This document shows, piece after piece, positions 53,421-61,733 of a stretch of DNA of 64,000 nt (the first letter of the stretch is position 1; every line of letters begins with the position of its first letter). Both the position numbers and the translations under genes were made by a program. The stretch is from positions 2,827,501 through 2,891,500 of the forward strand of contig NZ_CP015506.1 of the NCBI RefSeq assembly GCF_000294775.2. Reading direction: 5' to 3'. Under the pieces are notes generated by a model, which searched no databases, was not told the origin of the DNA, and was given only the letters and a program-made list of their open reading frames with translations. Source of the DNA: Cytobacillus oceanisediminis 2691 (GTDB lineage: Bacteria; Bacillota; Bacilli; Bacillales; Cytobacillaceae).

Positions 53421-54593
53421 TTATCGACTGTTCACAGGCAATTTTTTATGAAACTCCCGGTCCAGTTCGCTGGCAATAATATTTTTTTGAATTTGGCTTG
53501 TGCCTTCATAAATTTTTGTGATTCTCGCGTCCCGGTAAAAACGTTCAATTGGATAATCCTTCATATAGCCTATGCCGCCGTGTATTTGAACAGCTAAATC
53601 GGCCACACGATTATATACCTCAGATCCATATAACTTTGCCATGGCTGCCTCTTTGACAACCCGCTTTCCCTGGTCAGCCATCCAGGCGACCCGATAAGTC
53701 ATGGAACGGAGCACTTCAATTTCCAAAGCCATGTCTGAAAGCATATGCTGAACAGCTTGCTGTTCAAAGATCGGTTTGCCGAACTGTTCTCGCTGCATGG
53801 CATAGCTCATGCTGAGTTCAAGCAGCTTTTCACATGAGCCAAGGTTTCTTGCTGCAAGCCCAGCTCTGCCATTTGCGAGAATTTTAAGTGCGTTCACATA
53901 TCCTCTGCCTTCTTCTCCAAGAACATTTTCTTCAGGCACCTCACAATTTTCAAAGAACAGTTCAGCTGAATGGGAACCGCGAAGGCCCATCTTCCGTTCC
54001 ACTGCACCAACAATAAATCCGGGAAAGTCTTTTTCCACAATAAATGAAGTGATTCCTTTTGCCCCTTTGCTCGGATCGGTGACAGCCATCACAGTAAAAA
54101 CATTTCCGCAGACAGCATTGGTAATATAATGTTTAGAACCGTTTAATATATATTTATCTCCCTTTTTTTCTCCCTTCGTCTTCAAATTCGACGCATTTGA
54201 ACCTGCACTCGGCTCAGTTAGCGCAAATGCACCAATCCATTCACCGCTTGCCATTTTAGGAAGATATTTTACCTTTTGTTCTTTCGTCCCCAGCTCGACA
54301 ATTCCCGCCGTACCGATGCCTGTATGGGCGCCGATTAACGTGGTGTATCCATTATGGGTTTTACCCAGTTCTTCATAAATGGCGCATTTCCCAACCCAGT
54401 TTAGCCCTAATCCGCCATATTCCTCAGGAATACTTAATCCAAATAGTCCCATTTCCTTGGAACTCTCAACGATATGGCTTGGGATTTCATCATTCTCCTC
54501 TATTTCCATCGCTACCCGCTCTACTTCTCCTTGTACATAGTCTCCAACTGCTTTTTTTAGAAGCTGAATGTCCTCTGAAAATGAAAAATCCAT
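53421..54593 (-). CDS. Acyl-CoA dehydrogenase
   Basis: FAD-dependent acyl-CoA dehydrogenase, 390 residues. [17 protein letters not shown] and [13 protein letters not shown] mark the flavin site; the C-terminal [22 protein letters not shown] and [13 protein letters not shown] carry the catalytic glutamate as in short/medium-chain enzymes. It introduces a 2,3-double bond. Whether it acts on butyryl-CoA or, with decarboxylation, glutaryl-CoA cannot be settled; the glutaryl-type Arg could not be assigned by eye. GGGGG precedes ATG 54593. Confidence 0.92.
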   Translation of the reverse strand: MDFSFSEDIQLLKKAVGDYVQGEVERVAMEIEENDEIPSHIVESSKEMGLFGLSIPEEYGGLGLNWVGKCAIYEELGKTHNGYTTLIGAHTGIGTAGIVELGTKEQKVKYLPKMASGEWIGAFALTEPSAGSNASNLKTKGEKKGDKYILNGSKHYITNAVCGNVFTVMAVTDPSKGAKGITSFIVEKDFPGFIVGAVERKMGLRGSHSAELFFENCEVPEENVLGEEGRGYVNALKILANGRAGLAARNLGSCEKLLELSMSYAMQREQFGKPIFEQQAVQHMLSDMALEIEVLRSMTYRVAWMADQGKRVVKEAAMAKLYGSEVYNRVADLAVQIHGGIGYMKDYPIERFYRDARITKIYEGTSQIQKNIIASELDREFHKKLPVNSR

Positions 54594-54621
54594 CACTCTT
54601 TCCCCCTAATTGCATTCTTGG

Positions 54622-55398
54622 TTATTTACCTTTAAATTGTGGTGTTCTTTTCTCCAAAAAGGCTTGTGTTCCTTCCAGTTTATCTTCCGATCCGATTAAT
54701 ATGGTCTGGGCAAGCTTTTCCAAATAAAGCGCAGTTTCCATTTCCATGTCTGCCCCGCGATTAACGGCTGCCTTTGCCATTCTTACTGCGAGAGGCCCTT
54801 TTAAACTTATTCTTCTGGCATATTCCTTTGCTGTATCCATAAGTTCCTCTAGCGGAACGGCTTTGCTGATCAAATTGAATCTTTCAGCTTCTGCTGCAGT
54901 GATAACATCACCAGTTAAGATCAATTCCATAGCTTTGCCTCTTCCAATAATTCTGGACAGTCGCTGCGTACCGCCGGCACCTGGCATAATTCCTAATCCC
55001 ACCTCGGGCAGCCCAAGCTTAGCATTTAAAGAAGCTACACGAATATCACAGGCAAGCGCAAGCTCCATTCCACCTCCCAGAGCAAAACCATTTATTGCTG
55101 CAATAGTCGGCTTTTCATAGTCCTCAATTTTCCGGTAAGTTGCTGTCATATTAGGCTTGAGAGCATCAATCATGGTCCTTTTGTTTAACTGGCTTATGTC
55201 TGCACCAGCTGCAAAAGATTTTTCACCAGCACCTGTAAAAATGATGACACGGATGTTTTTATCGTCTCTAAATACATCCAGTGCTGATTCTATTTCCAGC
55301 AGGGTATCTGTATTTAAGGCATTCCTCAATTCAGGACGATTAATAATAATAAAACCAATACCTTCTTCTTCACGAACCAAAATATTATTAAAATCCAT
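54622..55398 (-). CDS. Enoyl-CoA hydratase
   Basis: Crotonase-fold hydratase of 258 residues. Oxyanion hole GADISQLNKR and GFALGGGMELALACDI, with both catalytic glutamates (ALGGGMEL and GLPEVGLGIMPGAGGTQRL) present. It would hydrate crotonyl-CoA or similar to the 3-hydroxyacyl-CoA. AAAGGTG is spaced correctly for ATG 55398, not the GTG within it. Between CoA transferase beta and acyl-CoA dehydrogenase genes. Confidence 0.93.
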   Translation of the reverse strand: MDFNNILVREEEGIGFIIINRPELRNALNTDTLLEIESALDVFRDDKNIRVIIFTGAGEKSFAAGADISQLNKRTMIDALKPNMTATYRKIEDYEKPTIAAINGFALGGGMELALACDIRVASLNAKLGLPEVGLGIMPGAGGTQRLSRIIGRGKAMELILTGDVITAAEAERFNLISKAVPLEELMDTAKEYARRISLKGPLAVRMAKAAVNRGADMEMETALYLEKLAQTILIGSEDKLEGTQAFLEKRTPQFKGK

Positions 55399-55414
55399 AT
55401 TTAGCACCTTTCTA

Positions 55415-56092
55415 TTAAACAGGCATTTTCTTTAGATTTTCTGATATGATGAAAGCTGCATCTGTCATTCTTCTTATTTCATCAATAGTGCTGTTTTCAG
55501 ATAATTCCTCGAGATACAGTTCTCCATTGTTCACTTTGAATACAGCTTTTTCTGTCACAATCATTTCCGCTTTACGAATTCCGCTGGTTGGATAAGTTAG
55601 GGTATTAACAATTTTCGGAAGATGATCTTTGGTTAAATGGGTAATAGCGACAATAATTTTTTTTGCACTCGCCACTAAATCCATGGCACCGCCTACTCCC
55701 AGAATATCCTGACCTGGGACTGCCCAGTTCGCGATTTCTCCCGATCCGTTCACTTGGAGTGCACCTAAAACTGCAACATCAATATGCCCGCCGCGAATCA
55801 TGACAAAAGAGTCGGAACTTGAAAAGATAGAGGCGCCTATTCCCAATGAGATCGGGTGTTTGCTGGCACTGATCAGGTCCATATCTATTTCTTCCTTAGG
55901 CGGAGTAGGCCCCATTCCCAGTAACCCGTTTTCTGATTGCAGATACACCTTGCTTTCAGGCCTTAAATAGTTCTGTATTAAGGTGGGGATTCCTACACCG
56001 AGATTGACAACAGAGCCTTCCGGGAGCTCCATGGCAATTCTTTTTGCAATCCTCACTTTATCTGTATCCAGTTTCTTGCCTGCCACGCTCAA
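55415..56092 (-). CDS. 3-oxoacid CoA-transferase, subunit B
   Basis: Beta subunit of a family I CoA transferase (ScoB/AtoA-like), about 225 residues. The catalytic glutamate lies in QSENGLLGMGP, and GGHIDVAVLGALQV and VPGQDILGVGGAMDLV are family blocks. It starts within the last 40 bases of subunit A, at TTG 56092 or GTG 56101 after AGGGGGTGA, which implies coupled translation and equal amounts. Acts on acetoacetate or another short carboxylic acid with a CoA donor such as succinyl-CoA. Confidence 0.9.
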   Translation of the reverse strand: MSVAGKKLDTDKVRIAKRIAMELPEGSVVNLGVGIPTLIQNYLRPESKVYLQSENGLLGMGPTPPKEEIDMDLISASKHPISLGIGASIFSSSDSFVMIRGGHIDVAVLGALQVNGSGEIANWAVPGQDILGVGGAMDLVASAKKIIVAITHLTKDHLPKIVNTLTYPTSGIRKAEMIVTEKAVFKVNNGELYLEELSENSTIDEIRRMTDAAFIISENLKKMPV

Positions 56093-56789
56093 CAAATTCA
56101 CCCCCTATTTTTTCATAGCGATCATTCAGCACGACCATATCAACAAAGGAATGCGGGGTAACTATCTTTTCAGGATCAAGCGTACCTGCTTCGACTATTT
56201 CATCCACTTCGGCAATTACAAGCTTGGCAGCTGTTGCCATCATTGGGTTAAAATTCCGGGCTGTTTTTGAATAAATGAGGTTTCCAAGTGTATCCGCTTT
56301 TTCAGCTTTAATAAGAGCTGCATTTGCTTTTAAACCTCTTATGAAGATATATCTTTCCCCATCAAAGGTCCGTTCTTCTTTCCCCTCTGCCAGCTTGGTT
56401 CCGACAGCCGTTTTAGTATAAAAGCCGGCAATACCCGCCCCGCCTGCACGAATTGCTTCAGCAAGAGTTCCCTGAGGAATGAGTTCAATCTCCAGCTCGC
56501 CGTTTTTCCAGGCTTTTACAGCATCGCGATTCGATGTAAAATAAGACCCGACTGCCTTTTTAATATGCTTAGAGATTAATAGTTTTCCTAAGCCTCTTCC
56601 TGCTTCTCCTAAGTTATTGCTGATGATCGTTAATTCACGGGCGTGATCTGTTTCGGTAATTGTGTCTATCAGCGTAAACGGAGTTCCACAAAGACCGAAA
56701 CCGCCTACTAGTACACTGTCTCCCCGCTGAATAAACTGAACGGCTTCTTCGGCTGTGACAAGTTTTTCACAGTTTTTAGTGTTGTTCAT
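56058..56789 (-). CDS. 3-oxoacid CoA-transferase, subunit A
   Basis: Alpha subunit (ScoA/AtoD-like), 243 residues. SVLVGGFGLCGTPFTLIDTI and the GAGIAGFYTKTAVGTKLAEG region are characteristic. GGAGG is eight bases before ATG 56789. It overlaps subunit B and follows the 3-hydroxyacyl-CoA dehydrogenase by 27 bases. The pair could activate glutarate or acetoacetate; the rest of the operon leads to acetoacetyl-CoA, so either fits. Confidence 0.92.
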   Translation of the reverse strand: MNNTKNCEKLVTAEEAVQFIQRGDSVLVGGFGLCGTPFTLIDTITETDHARELTIISNNLGEAGRGLGKLLISKHIKKAVGSYFTSNRDAVKAWKNGELEIELIPQGTLAEAIRAGGAGIAGFYTKTAVGTKLAEGKEERTFDGERYIFIRGLKANAALIKAEKADTLGNLIYSKTARNFNPMMATAAKLVIAEVDEIVEAGTLDPEKIVTPHSFVDMVVLNDRYEKIGGEFVERGRQETGYR

Positions 56790-56816
56790 GATACCGGCCT
56801 CCAATCTTGCACAACG

Positions 56817-57665
56817 CTAGACTTCATATTTGTAAAATCCGCGTCCTGATTTGCGCCCGAGTCTTCCGGCTTTAACATATTTAATAAGGAGCGGACATGG
56901 ACGATATTTTTCACCTAATGTCTTATGCAAATACTCCATGTTTCTCAGTCTCGTATCCAATCCAACCAAATCTGCCAGCGCCAAGGGACCCATGGGATGA
57001 TTCAGGCCAAGCTTCATTGCTTTATCAATATCCTCTGCAGAGGCTACACCCTCCATCAGAAGATTCATAGCCTCATTGCCGATCAGACAGTTCATCCGGC
57101 TGGTAACAAATCCAGGAAACTCGTTTATCTCGACTGTCTCCTTGTTAAGCTTCCTGCCTATTTCTTTTGCTTTTTCTACGGTCTCATCCGATGTCTGCAG
57201 ACCTCTAATAATTTCAATAAGCTTCATTTTGTGAACAGGGTTAAAAAAGTGCATGGCAATACATTTTTCCGATCTGGATGTTTGTGCGGCAATTTCTGTT
57301 GGGCTCATGGTGGAAGTGTTGGTTGCGAGAATCGTACGTTCCGGACAATATTGATCAAGCTGTTTAAAAATATCGATCTTTAACTCCATCATTTCGAAAA
57401 CAGCTTCTATAACTACATCTGCATTTTCAGCAGCCGATTTTAAATCTGTTGTAAATTCTAAGCTGCTGAGAGCAGCTGTTACCTGATCATGGTTCAAGTA
57501 GCCTTTTTCAGCACTTTTACTCATTTCAGATTCAATATATTTTTTAGCCTTATCCAGATTCTCTTCGCTCACGTCATGTAAAAAGACGTGAAATCCTCCA
57601 AGAGCTGCTGCATAAGCGATTCCTCTGCCCATAACACCGGAACCGACAACTGTTAAAGTTTCCAT
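56817..57665 (-). CDS. 3-hydroxyacyl-CoA dehydrogenase (Hbd-like)
   Basis: Single-function 3-hydroxybutyryl-CoA dehydrogenase, 282 residues. NAD loop VVGSGVMGRGIAYAAALGG, catalytic His in AMHFFNPVHKMKLIEI, Asn in RMNCLIGNEAMNLLMEG, and the C-terminal RLGRKSGRGFYKY are complete. ATG 57665 follows AAAAGGAGC; an in-frame upstream ATG lacks a signal. A terminator stands between this gene and the aldehyde dehydrogenase upstream. Confidence 0.93.
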   Translation of the reverse strand: METLTVVGSGVMGRGIAYAAALGGFHVFLHDVSEENLDKAKKYIESEMSKSAEKGYLNHDQVTAALSSLEFTTDLKSAAENADVVIEAVFEMMELKIDIFKQLDQYCPERTILATNTSTMSPTEIAAQTSRSEKCIAMHFFNPVHKMKLIEIIRGLQTSDETVEKAKEIGRKLNKETVEINEFPGFVTSRMNCLIGNEAMNLLMEGVASAEDIDKAMKLGLNHPMGPLALADLVGLDTRLRNMEYLHKTLGEKYRPCPLLIKYVKAGRLGRKSGRGFYKYEV

Positions 57666-57726
57666 ACTAAATTGCTCCTTTTGCAAGATTATGGTGGTTT
57701 CTCTCATTATTCTTTTTGTTTTATAT

Positions 57727-57760
57727 TAAAAAAAGGAGTTTAAAAACTTCTTAAACTCCT
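57727..57760 (-). terminator. Internal terminator after the aldehyde dehydrogenase gene
   Basis: Nine-base arms AGGAGTTTA/TAAACTCCT with a nine-base loop, followed on the minus strand by seven T residues. It is between ALDH and the downstream beta-oxidation genes, with only 60 bases left for another promoter, so partial read-through is likely. Confidence 0.75.
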
Positions 57761-57779
57761 CTTCTCTCCTAATACCAAA

Positions 57780-59261
57780 TTAATAGTTATCTATCTGCGC
57801 TCTCTGGAGCTTACCGCTGTAATCCACGTAAATCGATTTCCATTCCGTATAAACATCCAGTGATGCTACCCCAGAATCTCGATGGCCATTGCCCGTTCCT
57901 TTCGTTCCTCCAAATGGAAGGTGAATTTCTGCTCCGGTAGTTCCTGCATTCACGTAAACAATACCAGTATCCAAATCTCTCATAGCTTCAAAAGCCTGAT
58001 TGACATTTTGTGTATAAATAGCGCTGGAAAGACCGAATTCTACCATATTATTAATTTCAATGGCTTCTTCCATACTTTGAATTGGAATTATGGAAACGAC
58101 TGGCCCAAAAATTTCTTCCATGGCGATTCTCATATTTGGCATTACATCTGTAAAAATAGTCGGCAGGTAGTAGTTGCCTTCTTTCAGATCCTCATCATCA
58201 GCAATTTTTCCGCCCGCAAGCAGCTTTGCTCCCTCTTCCTGGCCTATTTTTACATACTCGTCTATTCTTTCAAGGGAAGAACGATTTATGACCGGTCCAA
58301 CTTTAACTGTTTCATCCAGCCCATTGCCAAGCTTCAATTCTCCAATGCGATCCAGCAGCTTTCCTTCAAGTTTTTCTTTTACATCGTTGTGCACAAGGAC
58401 ACGGCTTGTAGCGGTACATCTTTGGCCGCTGGTACCAAAAGCCCCCCAAAGAATTCCTTCTACAGCAAGATCAAGATCTGCATCCTCCAGCACGGTGATG
58501 GCATTCTTTCCGCCCATTTCAAGAGAAGTTCGCTTTAATAAAGCTCCTGCTTTTCCATTAATATCTCTGCCGACTTCATTCGATCCTGTAAAAGAAATTA
58601 AATCGATGTCCGGATGTTCAACCATTGCATTTCCAACAACACTTCCCGACCCATGCACAAGGTTAATTAAGCCTTTCGGAAGACCTGCCTCTTCATAAAT
58701 TTTCACAAATTCAGCTGCAAGGATTGGAGTTTCAGTTGCCGGCTTCCATACTAGAGCATTTCCTGTTACAAGAGCAGGAAGCGACTTCCATGAAGCAATT
58801 GCAATCGGGAAATTCCAAGGAGTGATCAATCCTGCCACTCCAACAGGAACCCTGACACTCATGGCAAATTTATTGCGAAGCTCGGACGGAACTGTATCTC
58901 CAAACATTCTGCGTCCTTCTCCTGCCATGTAGTACGCCATATCAATAGCTTCCTGTACTTCTCCTCGTCCTTCGTCAATCACTTTTCCCATTTCACTGGT
59001 AAGGATTTGGGCCAAGGCTTCCTTTCTTTCTTTCAATAAAAAAGCAACATGATAGAGAATTTCAGCACGTTCAGGGGCTGGCACTAATCGCCAGGATTTC
59101 TGCGCGGTTTTCGCTGCTGCAACAGCTCTATCAACATCTTCTTTTGCAGACTGTGTTACTTCAGCAAGAACTTCACCTGTTGCTGGGTTTAATACAGGAG
59201 CAACTTTCCCAGTTGACGAATCACACCATTCACCATTAATAAAATTTAATACTTTCTTCAT
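57780..59261 (-). CDS. Aldehyde dehydrogenase
   Basis: NAD(P)-dependent aldehyde dehydrogenase of 493 residues. ITPWNFPIAIASWK (Asn), SFTGSNEVGRDI (cofactor loop), LEMGGKNAITV (Glu), GTSGQRCTATSRVLVH (nucleophile Cys) and MEEIFGPVVSIIP are in order. It ends PFGGTKGTGNGHRDSG and a long LDVYTEWKSIYVDYSG tail. It is not obviously a GabD or BADH. Given the lysine dehydrogenase-like gene, aminoadipate semialdehyde/piperideine-6-carboxylate is a plausible substrate, but alpha-ketoglutarate semialdehyde-type enzymes are also similar. GGAGG precedes ATG. Second gene after the aminotransferase. Confidence 0.88.
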   Translation of the reverse strand: MKKVLNFINGEWCDSSTGKVAPVLNPATGEVLAEVTQSAKEDVDRAVAAAKTAQKSWRLVPAPERAEILYHVAFLLKERKEALAQILTSEMGKVIDEGRGEVQEAIDMAYYMAGEGRRMFGDTVPSELRNKFAMSVRVPVGVAGLITPWNFPIAIASWKSLPALVTGNALVWKPATETPILAAEFVKIYEEAGLPKGLINLVHGSGSVVGNAMVEHPDIDLISFTGSNEVGRDINGKAGALLKRTSLEMGGKNAITVLEDADLDLAVEGILWGAFGTSGQRCTATSRVLVHNDVKEKLEGKLLDRIGELKLGNGLDETVKVGPVINRSSLERIDEYVKIGQEEGAKLLAGGKIADDEDLKEGNYYLPTIFTDVMPNMRIAMEEIFGPVVSIIPIQSMEEAIEINNMVEFGLSSAIYTQNVNQAFEAMRDLDTGIVYVNAGTTGAEIHLPFGGTKGTGNGHRDSGVASLDVYTEWKSIYVDYSGKLQRAQIDNY

Positions 59262-59286
59262 TTAAAAGACCTCCATTAGTTAGTAA

Positions 59287-60462
59287 TTATCCTATTACAA
59301 TTTTTAATTTCTCTTTAATTCGATTAACTGCTTCATATAATCGATCATTGGGCACAGACAGAGAGACTCGGAAATACCCTTCTCCAGAGGGCCCGAAAGC
59401 ATTGCCAGGAGTAAGAATGACACCCGTCTGTTCCATAACGCTGGAAACAAATTCGGCAGAAGTGTATCCCTTAGGCACTGGAGCCCATATGAAGAAGCTT
59501 CCTTTTGGCGGATCTACTTCAATCCCAATCTGGCTCAGACCGTCGAGCATCGCATTCATCCGCTCTTTATATATAGCGTTATGCTTTGCAATACACGTTT
59601 GATCACTGTTTAAAGCAAAGGCTGCTGCCTTTTGGATGGAAGTTAGCTGACCTGTATCCGTATTGCTTTTATACACCGAAAGCGCTTTAATTATGTTTTT
59701 GTTTCCAACCACATAGCCTATTCTAAATCCTGTCATGTTATAGGTTTTAGATAAAGAGCCAAACTCTACAGCAATGTTTCTGGCTCCTTGCGCTTGAAGA
59801 ATGCTAGGTGCTTTATAGGAATCAAAAGTGACCATATTATAGGCAGAATCATGCGCAATCGGAATTTGATGGCTATGCGCAAATTCAACCGCTTCTTCAA
59901 AGAATTCAATATCCACTGTAGCTGAAGTCGGGTTTCCCGGATAATTCAAAAACATTAACCTTGCCTGCTTCAAAATTTCATCAGGTATGGCATTCAGATC
60001 TGGCTTAAAATTATTTTCCCTGGACATTGGCATGTAATGATACCGTCCATTTGCCAGCAGTGTGGCCATTCGGTAAACGGGATAACTTGGATCCGGGATA
60101 AGCACATATTCACCGGGATCCACAAGAGTTGGGACCAGATGGGCTATCCCCTCTTTAGATCCGATTAAGGCAAGAACTTCTGTTTCAGGATCCAGCCTTA
60201 CTTGATACTGCCTCCAATAGAAATCAGCTACCGCCTGCTTGAACTCCATACATCCTACAAAACTGGGATACTTTAAATTGGCGGGATCCTGTGACTCTTG
60301 TATAAATTTCTCAAGAATATGATTTGGAGTTGGCAAATCCGGATCTCCTATCCCCAAATCAATGATATCGATACCCGCTCTTTTCATAGCTTCTTTCTTT
60401 TTATTAATCTCTGCAAATAAATAGGGAGGTATTTGCCCTATTCTATCTGATGAAAAATTCAA
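59287..60462 (-). CDS. Class I/II PLP-dependent aminotransferase (LL-DAP aminotransferase-like)
   Basis: Fold-type I aminotransferase of 391 residues. IIDLGIGDPDLPTPNHIL at the start, GSKEGIAHLVPTLVDPG, NYPGNPTSATV, SLSKTYNMTGFRIGYVVG with the PLP lysine, and FRVSLSVPNDRLYEAV carrying the carboxylate-binding Arg. The closest pattern is the DapL/aspartate aminotransferase group. In this operon it could remove the amino group of 2-aminoadipate or another dicarboxylic amino acid. TTG 60462 is the start after GGATGGTGAG. First gene of the operon; an inverted repeat lies upstream. Confidence 0.88.
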   Translation of the reverse strand: MNFSSDRIGQIPPYLFAEINKKKEAMKRAGIDIIDLGIGDPDLPTPNHILEKFIQESQDPANLKYPSFVGCMEFKQAVADFYWRQYQVRLDPETEVLALIGSKEGIAHLVPTLVDPGEYVLIPDPSYPVYRMATLLANGRYHYMPMSRENNFKPDLNAIPDEILKQARLMFLNYPGNPTSATVDIEFFEEAVEFAHSHQIPIAHDSAYNMVTFDSYKAPSILQAQGARNIAVEFGSLSKTYNMTGFRIGYVVGNKNIIKALSVYKSNTDTGQLTSIQKAAAFALNSDQTCIAKHNAIYKERMNAMLDGLSQIGIEVDPPKGSFFIWAPVPKGYTSAEFVSSVMEQTGVILTPGNAFGPSGEGYFRVSLSVPNDRLYEAVNRIKEKLKIVIG

Positions 60463-60541
60463 ATGCTCACCATCCTGACCAATAAATTTTCGTAAATTCT
60501 GAAAATTAAATATTCATACTATTAATTTAAAGGATTTATTA

Positions 60542-60564
60542 ACAAATCACTATGGTTGATTTGT
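60542..60564 (-). promoter_or_regulatory. Inverted repeat upstream of the catabolic operon, probable operator
   Basis: Perfect eight-base arms ACAAATCA and TGATTTGT separated by CTATGGT, 80 bases before the aminotransferase start, beside TTGTAC that could be a -35. No clear -10 was fixed. One of the island's regulators is the likely binder. Confidence 0.5.
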
Positions 60565-60640
60565 ACAAAAAAATATCCTATTTTCCAATAGATTCCGTAC
60601 GTTTTTTACAAAATTATGCTTTTTTAAAAGAATAAAAATC

Positions 60641-60877
60641 TTATAATAAAAGGGATTTTTTACTTTCAACCTTTAAACACACATGGAAGTTTCCTGTGAT
60701 TATTGAAGTGGTGGAAGAAATAAATGAAAAAAAGAAAAAGAATGTCTGGGACATTCTTTCATCTTCTGAAGATTTTCGAACTTTATCTTTCCGTCGATTC
60801 CCCGATTTAAACGCCAATCGAGGCTGTATACCCCATACAATTAGTGCAAAAGAAACCGCCTGCAAAAACGTGTTCAT
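60641..60877 (-). pseudogene. Possible remnant of a small membrane protein gene
   Basis: Frame beginning MNTFLQAVSFALIVWGIQPR, then a basic/acidic stretch (RRKDKVRKSSEDERMSQ), after which it runs through a hairpin with T-rich flanks (60738-60759) into unconvincing sequence of repeated Phe. There is no Shine-Dalgarno sequence. The first 45 residues look protein-like, the remainder does not. Probably a decayed gene. Confidence 0.25.
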
Positions 60878-60895
60878 CACGGCTAGCCGCTCATT

Positions 60896-61035
60896 TTAGA
60901 CCTTCTTGATAACCGCTATGATTAAGACAGAAGATAATTCCTAAAACAGGCGTTAAGTAAATGCTTATGAAGATGAATATCGATAGTAAAGCATCCTGCC
61001 TCTTGTAGCCATAAGCAAAAGAAAATAAAGCCTTT
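60896..61035 (-). pseudogene. ORF fragment without start codon, membrane-protein-like
   Basis: On the minus strand the peptide KKALFSFAYGYKRQDALLSI followed by a hydrophobic segment (FIFISIYLTPVLGIIFCLN) ends at TGA 60896-60898 with QEGLK. No ATG, GTG or TTG precedes it in frame before a stop codon, and it lies immediately after the frameshifted gene. It looks like the surviving part of a small membrane protein gene. Confidence 0.3.
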
Positions 61036-61312
61036 TTACTTTGGACCTTGGTAAACTACTTGAAATAAATGTAAATCAGGGTCGTTGCAAGCGGCAGGAA
61101 CAGAAATTTGTGATTGTGTCAACCCATCCTGATTTTGATCCCAATAAGCATCAGGCACAGGTGATACTCCTTCGAATTCCTTCTCAATACTGTTTTTTAC
61201 AGTAATAAAATAATAGGCATCCCATATATAGTAGGCAACAATGACTCTTTTTACCCACCAGTATAATAAAAATCAGAAGCAGTGTAATGAAAAAGCCTGT
61301 GTATGGTTCCAT
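61036..61312 (-). pseudogene. Frameshifted small membrane protein gene, about 90 codons
   Basis: ATG 61312, nine bases after GGGGG, opens MEPYTGFFITLLLIFIILVG, a clear membrane anchor. The frame then fails, while the +1-shifted frame continues as VIVAYYIWDAYYFITVKNSI and ends with FEGVSPVPDAYWDQNQDG and later HLFQVVYQGPK at TAA 61036. Removing one base from the five-T run at 61248-61252 (five A in the coding strand) restores one continuous 90-residue protein. The extracytoplasmic part is acidic and aromatic. Family unknown. Either a true frameshift or a homopolymer sequencing error. Confidence 0.6.
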
Positions 61313-61343
61313 TTAGAAAAGCCCCCAAAAACGATCTTTCTAT

Positions 61344-61691
61344 TTATAATTTCTCTATTTTTAACACATTTATTTGTGCCGGGAAGGATTCCAGTATTTC
61401 TGTGTACCAGATTTTCACCATATCTCCACTCTTTATTCCACTCAAAACAGCATTATTCAATTTATACACAGATTTATAATTTCCTATTAATTCATTGACG
61501 GATTGTGTTTCTGCATCTGCCAACGTAAATCCTTTATCTTCAATAAGCAGTATGATATTTTCTTTCATAACGATTGTTCCTTCCAAAGTTGCCGCTCCCT
61601 CATTAACCTGAGCCTGCTGACTTAATATCCCTATCAGCCAAAGCAATAACAATACTATTATTAAGATAAAAATGGCTGCTGCTCTTTTCAT
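61344..61691 (-). CDS. DUF3221-like membrane-anchored protein, 115 aa
   Basis: Signal anchor (MKRAAAIFILIIVLLLLWLI) followed by a small beta-rich domain: EGTIVMKENIILLIEDKGF, the SVYKLNN segment and GDMVKIWYTEILESFPAQ. The strand pattern and the 'Y-E-I-L-E-S-F-P-A' ending resemble YobA/DUF3221 proteins of Bacillus, thought to be OB-like outside the cell. GGAGAG precedes ATG 61691; upstream in-frame starts lack the anchor at the terminus. Lies 43 bases downstream of the GNAT gene on the same strand. Function unknown. Confidence 0.7.
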   Translation of the reverse strand: MKRAAAIFILIIVLLLLWLIGILSQQAQVNEGAATLEGTIVMKENIILLIEDKGFTLADAETQSVNELIGNYKSVYKLNNAVLSGIKSGDMVKIWYTEILESFPAQINVLKIEKL

Positions 61692-61733
61692 TGTTCTATT
61701 CTCTCCAACCGTGTTTTCATACATCATTCTTGA

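Noticed and set aside
56817..57665. L-carnitine dehydrogenase
   Set aside because: Carnitine dehydrogenases are also 3-hydroxyacyl-CoA dehydrogenase homologues, but this protein keeps the full short Hbd pattern and sits with hydratase, thiolase and acyl-CoA dehydrogenase, so 3-hydroxybutyryl-CoA is more likely.
57882..58698. Long plus-strand ORFs (218 and 174 codons) opposite the aldehyde dehydrogenase gene
   Set aside because: Antisense to a well-supported gene, with cysteine/serine/phenylalanine-rich shadow composition and no start signals.
61241..61498. 85-codon plus-strand ORF at the right end
   Set aside because: Composition dominated by Phe/Leu/His from antisense of AT-rich minus-strand genes; opposite both the frameshifted gene and the DUF3221-like gene.
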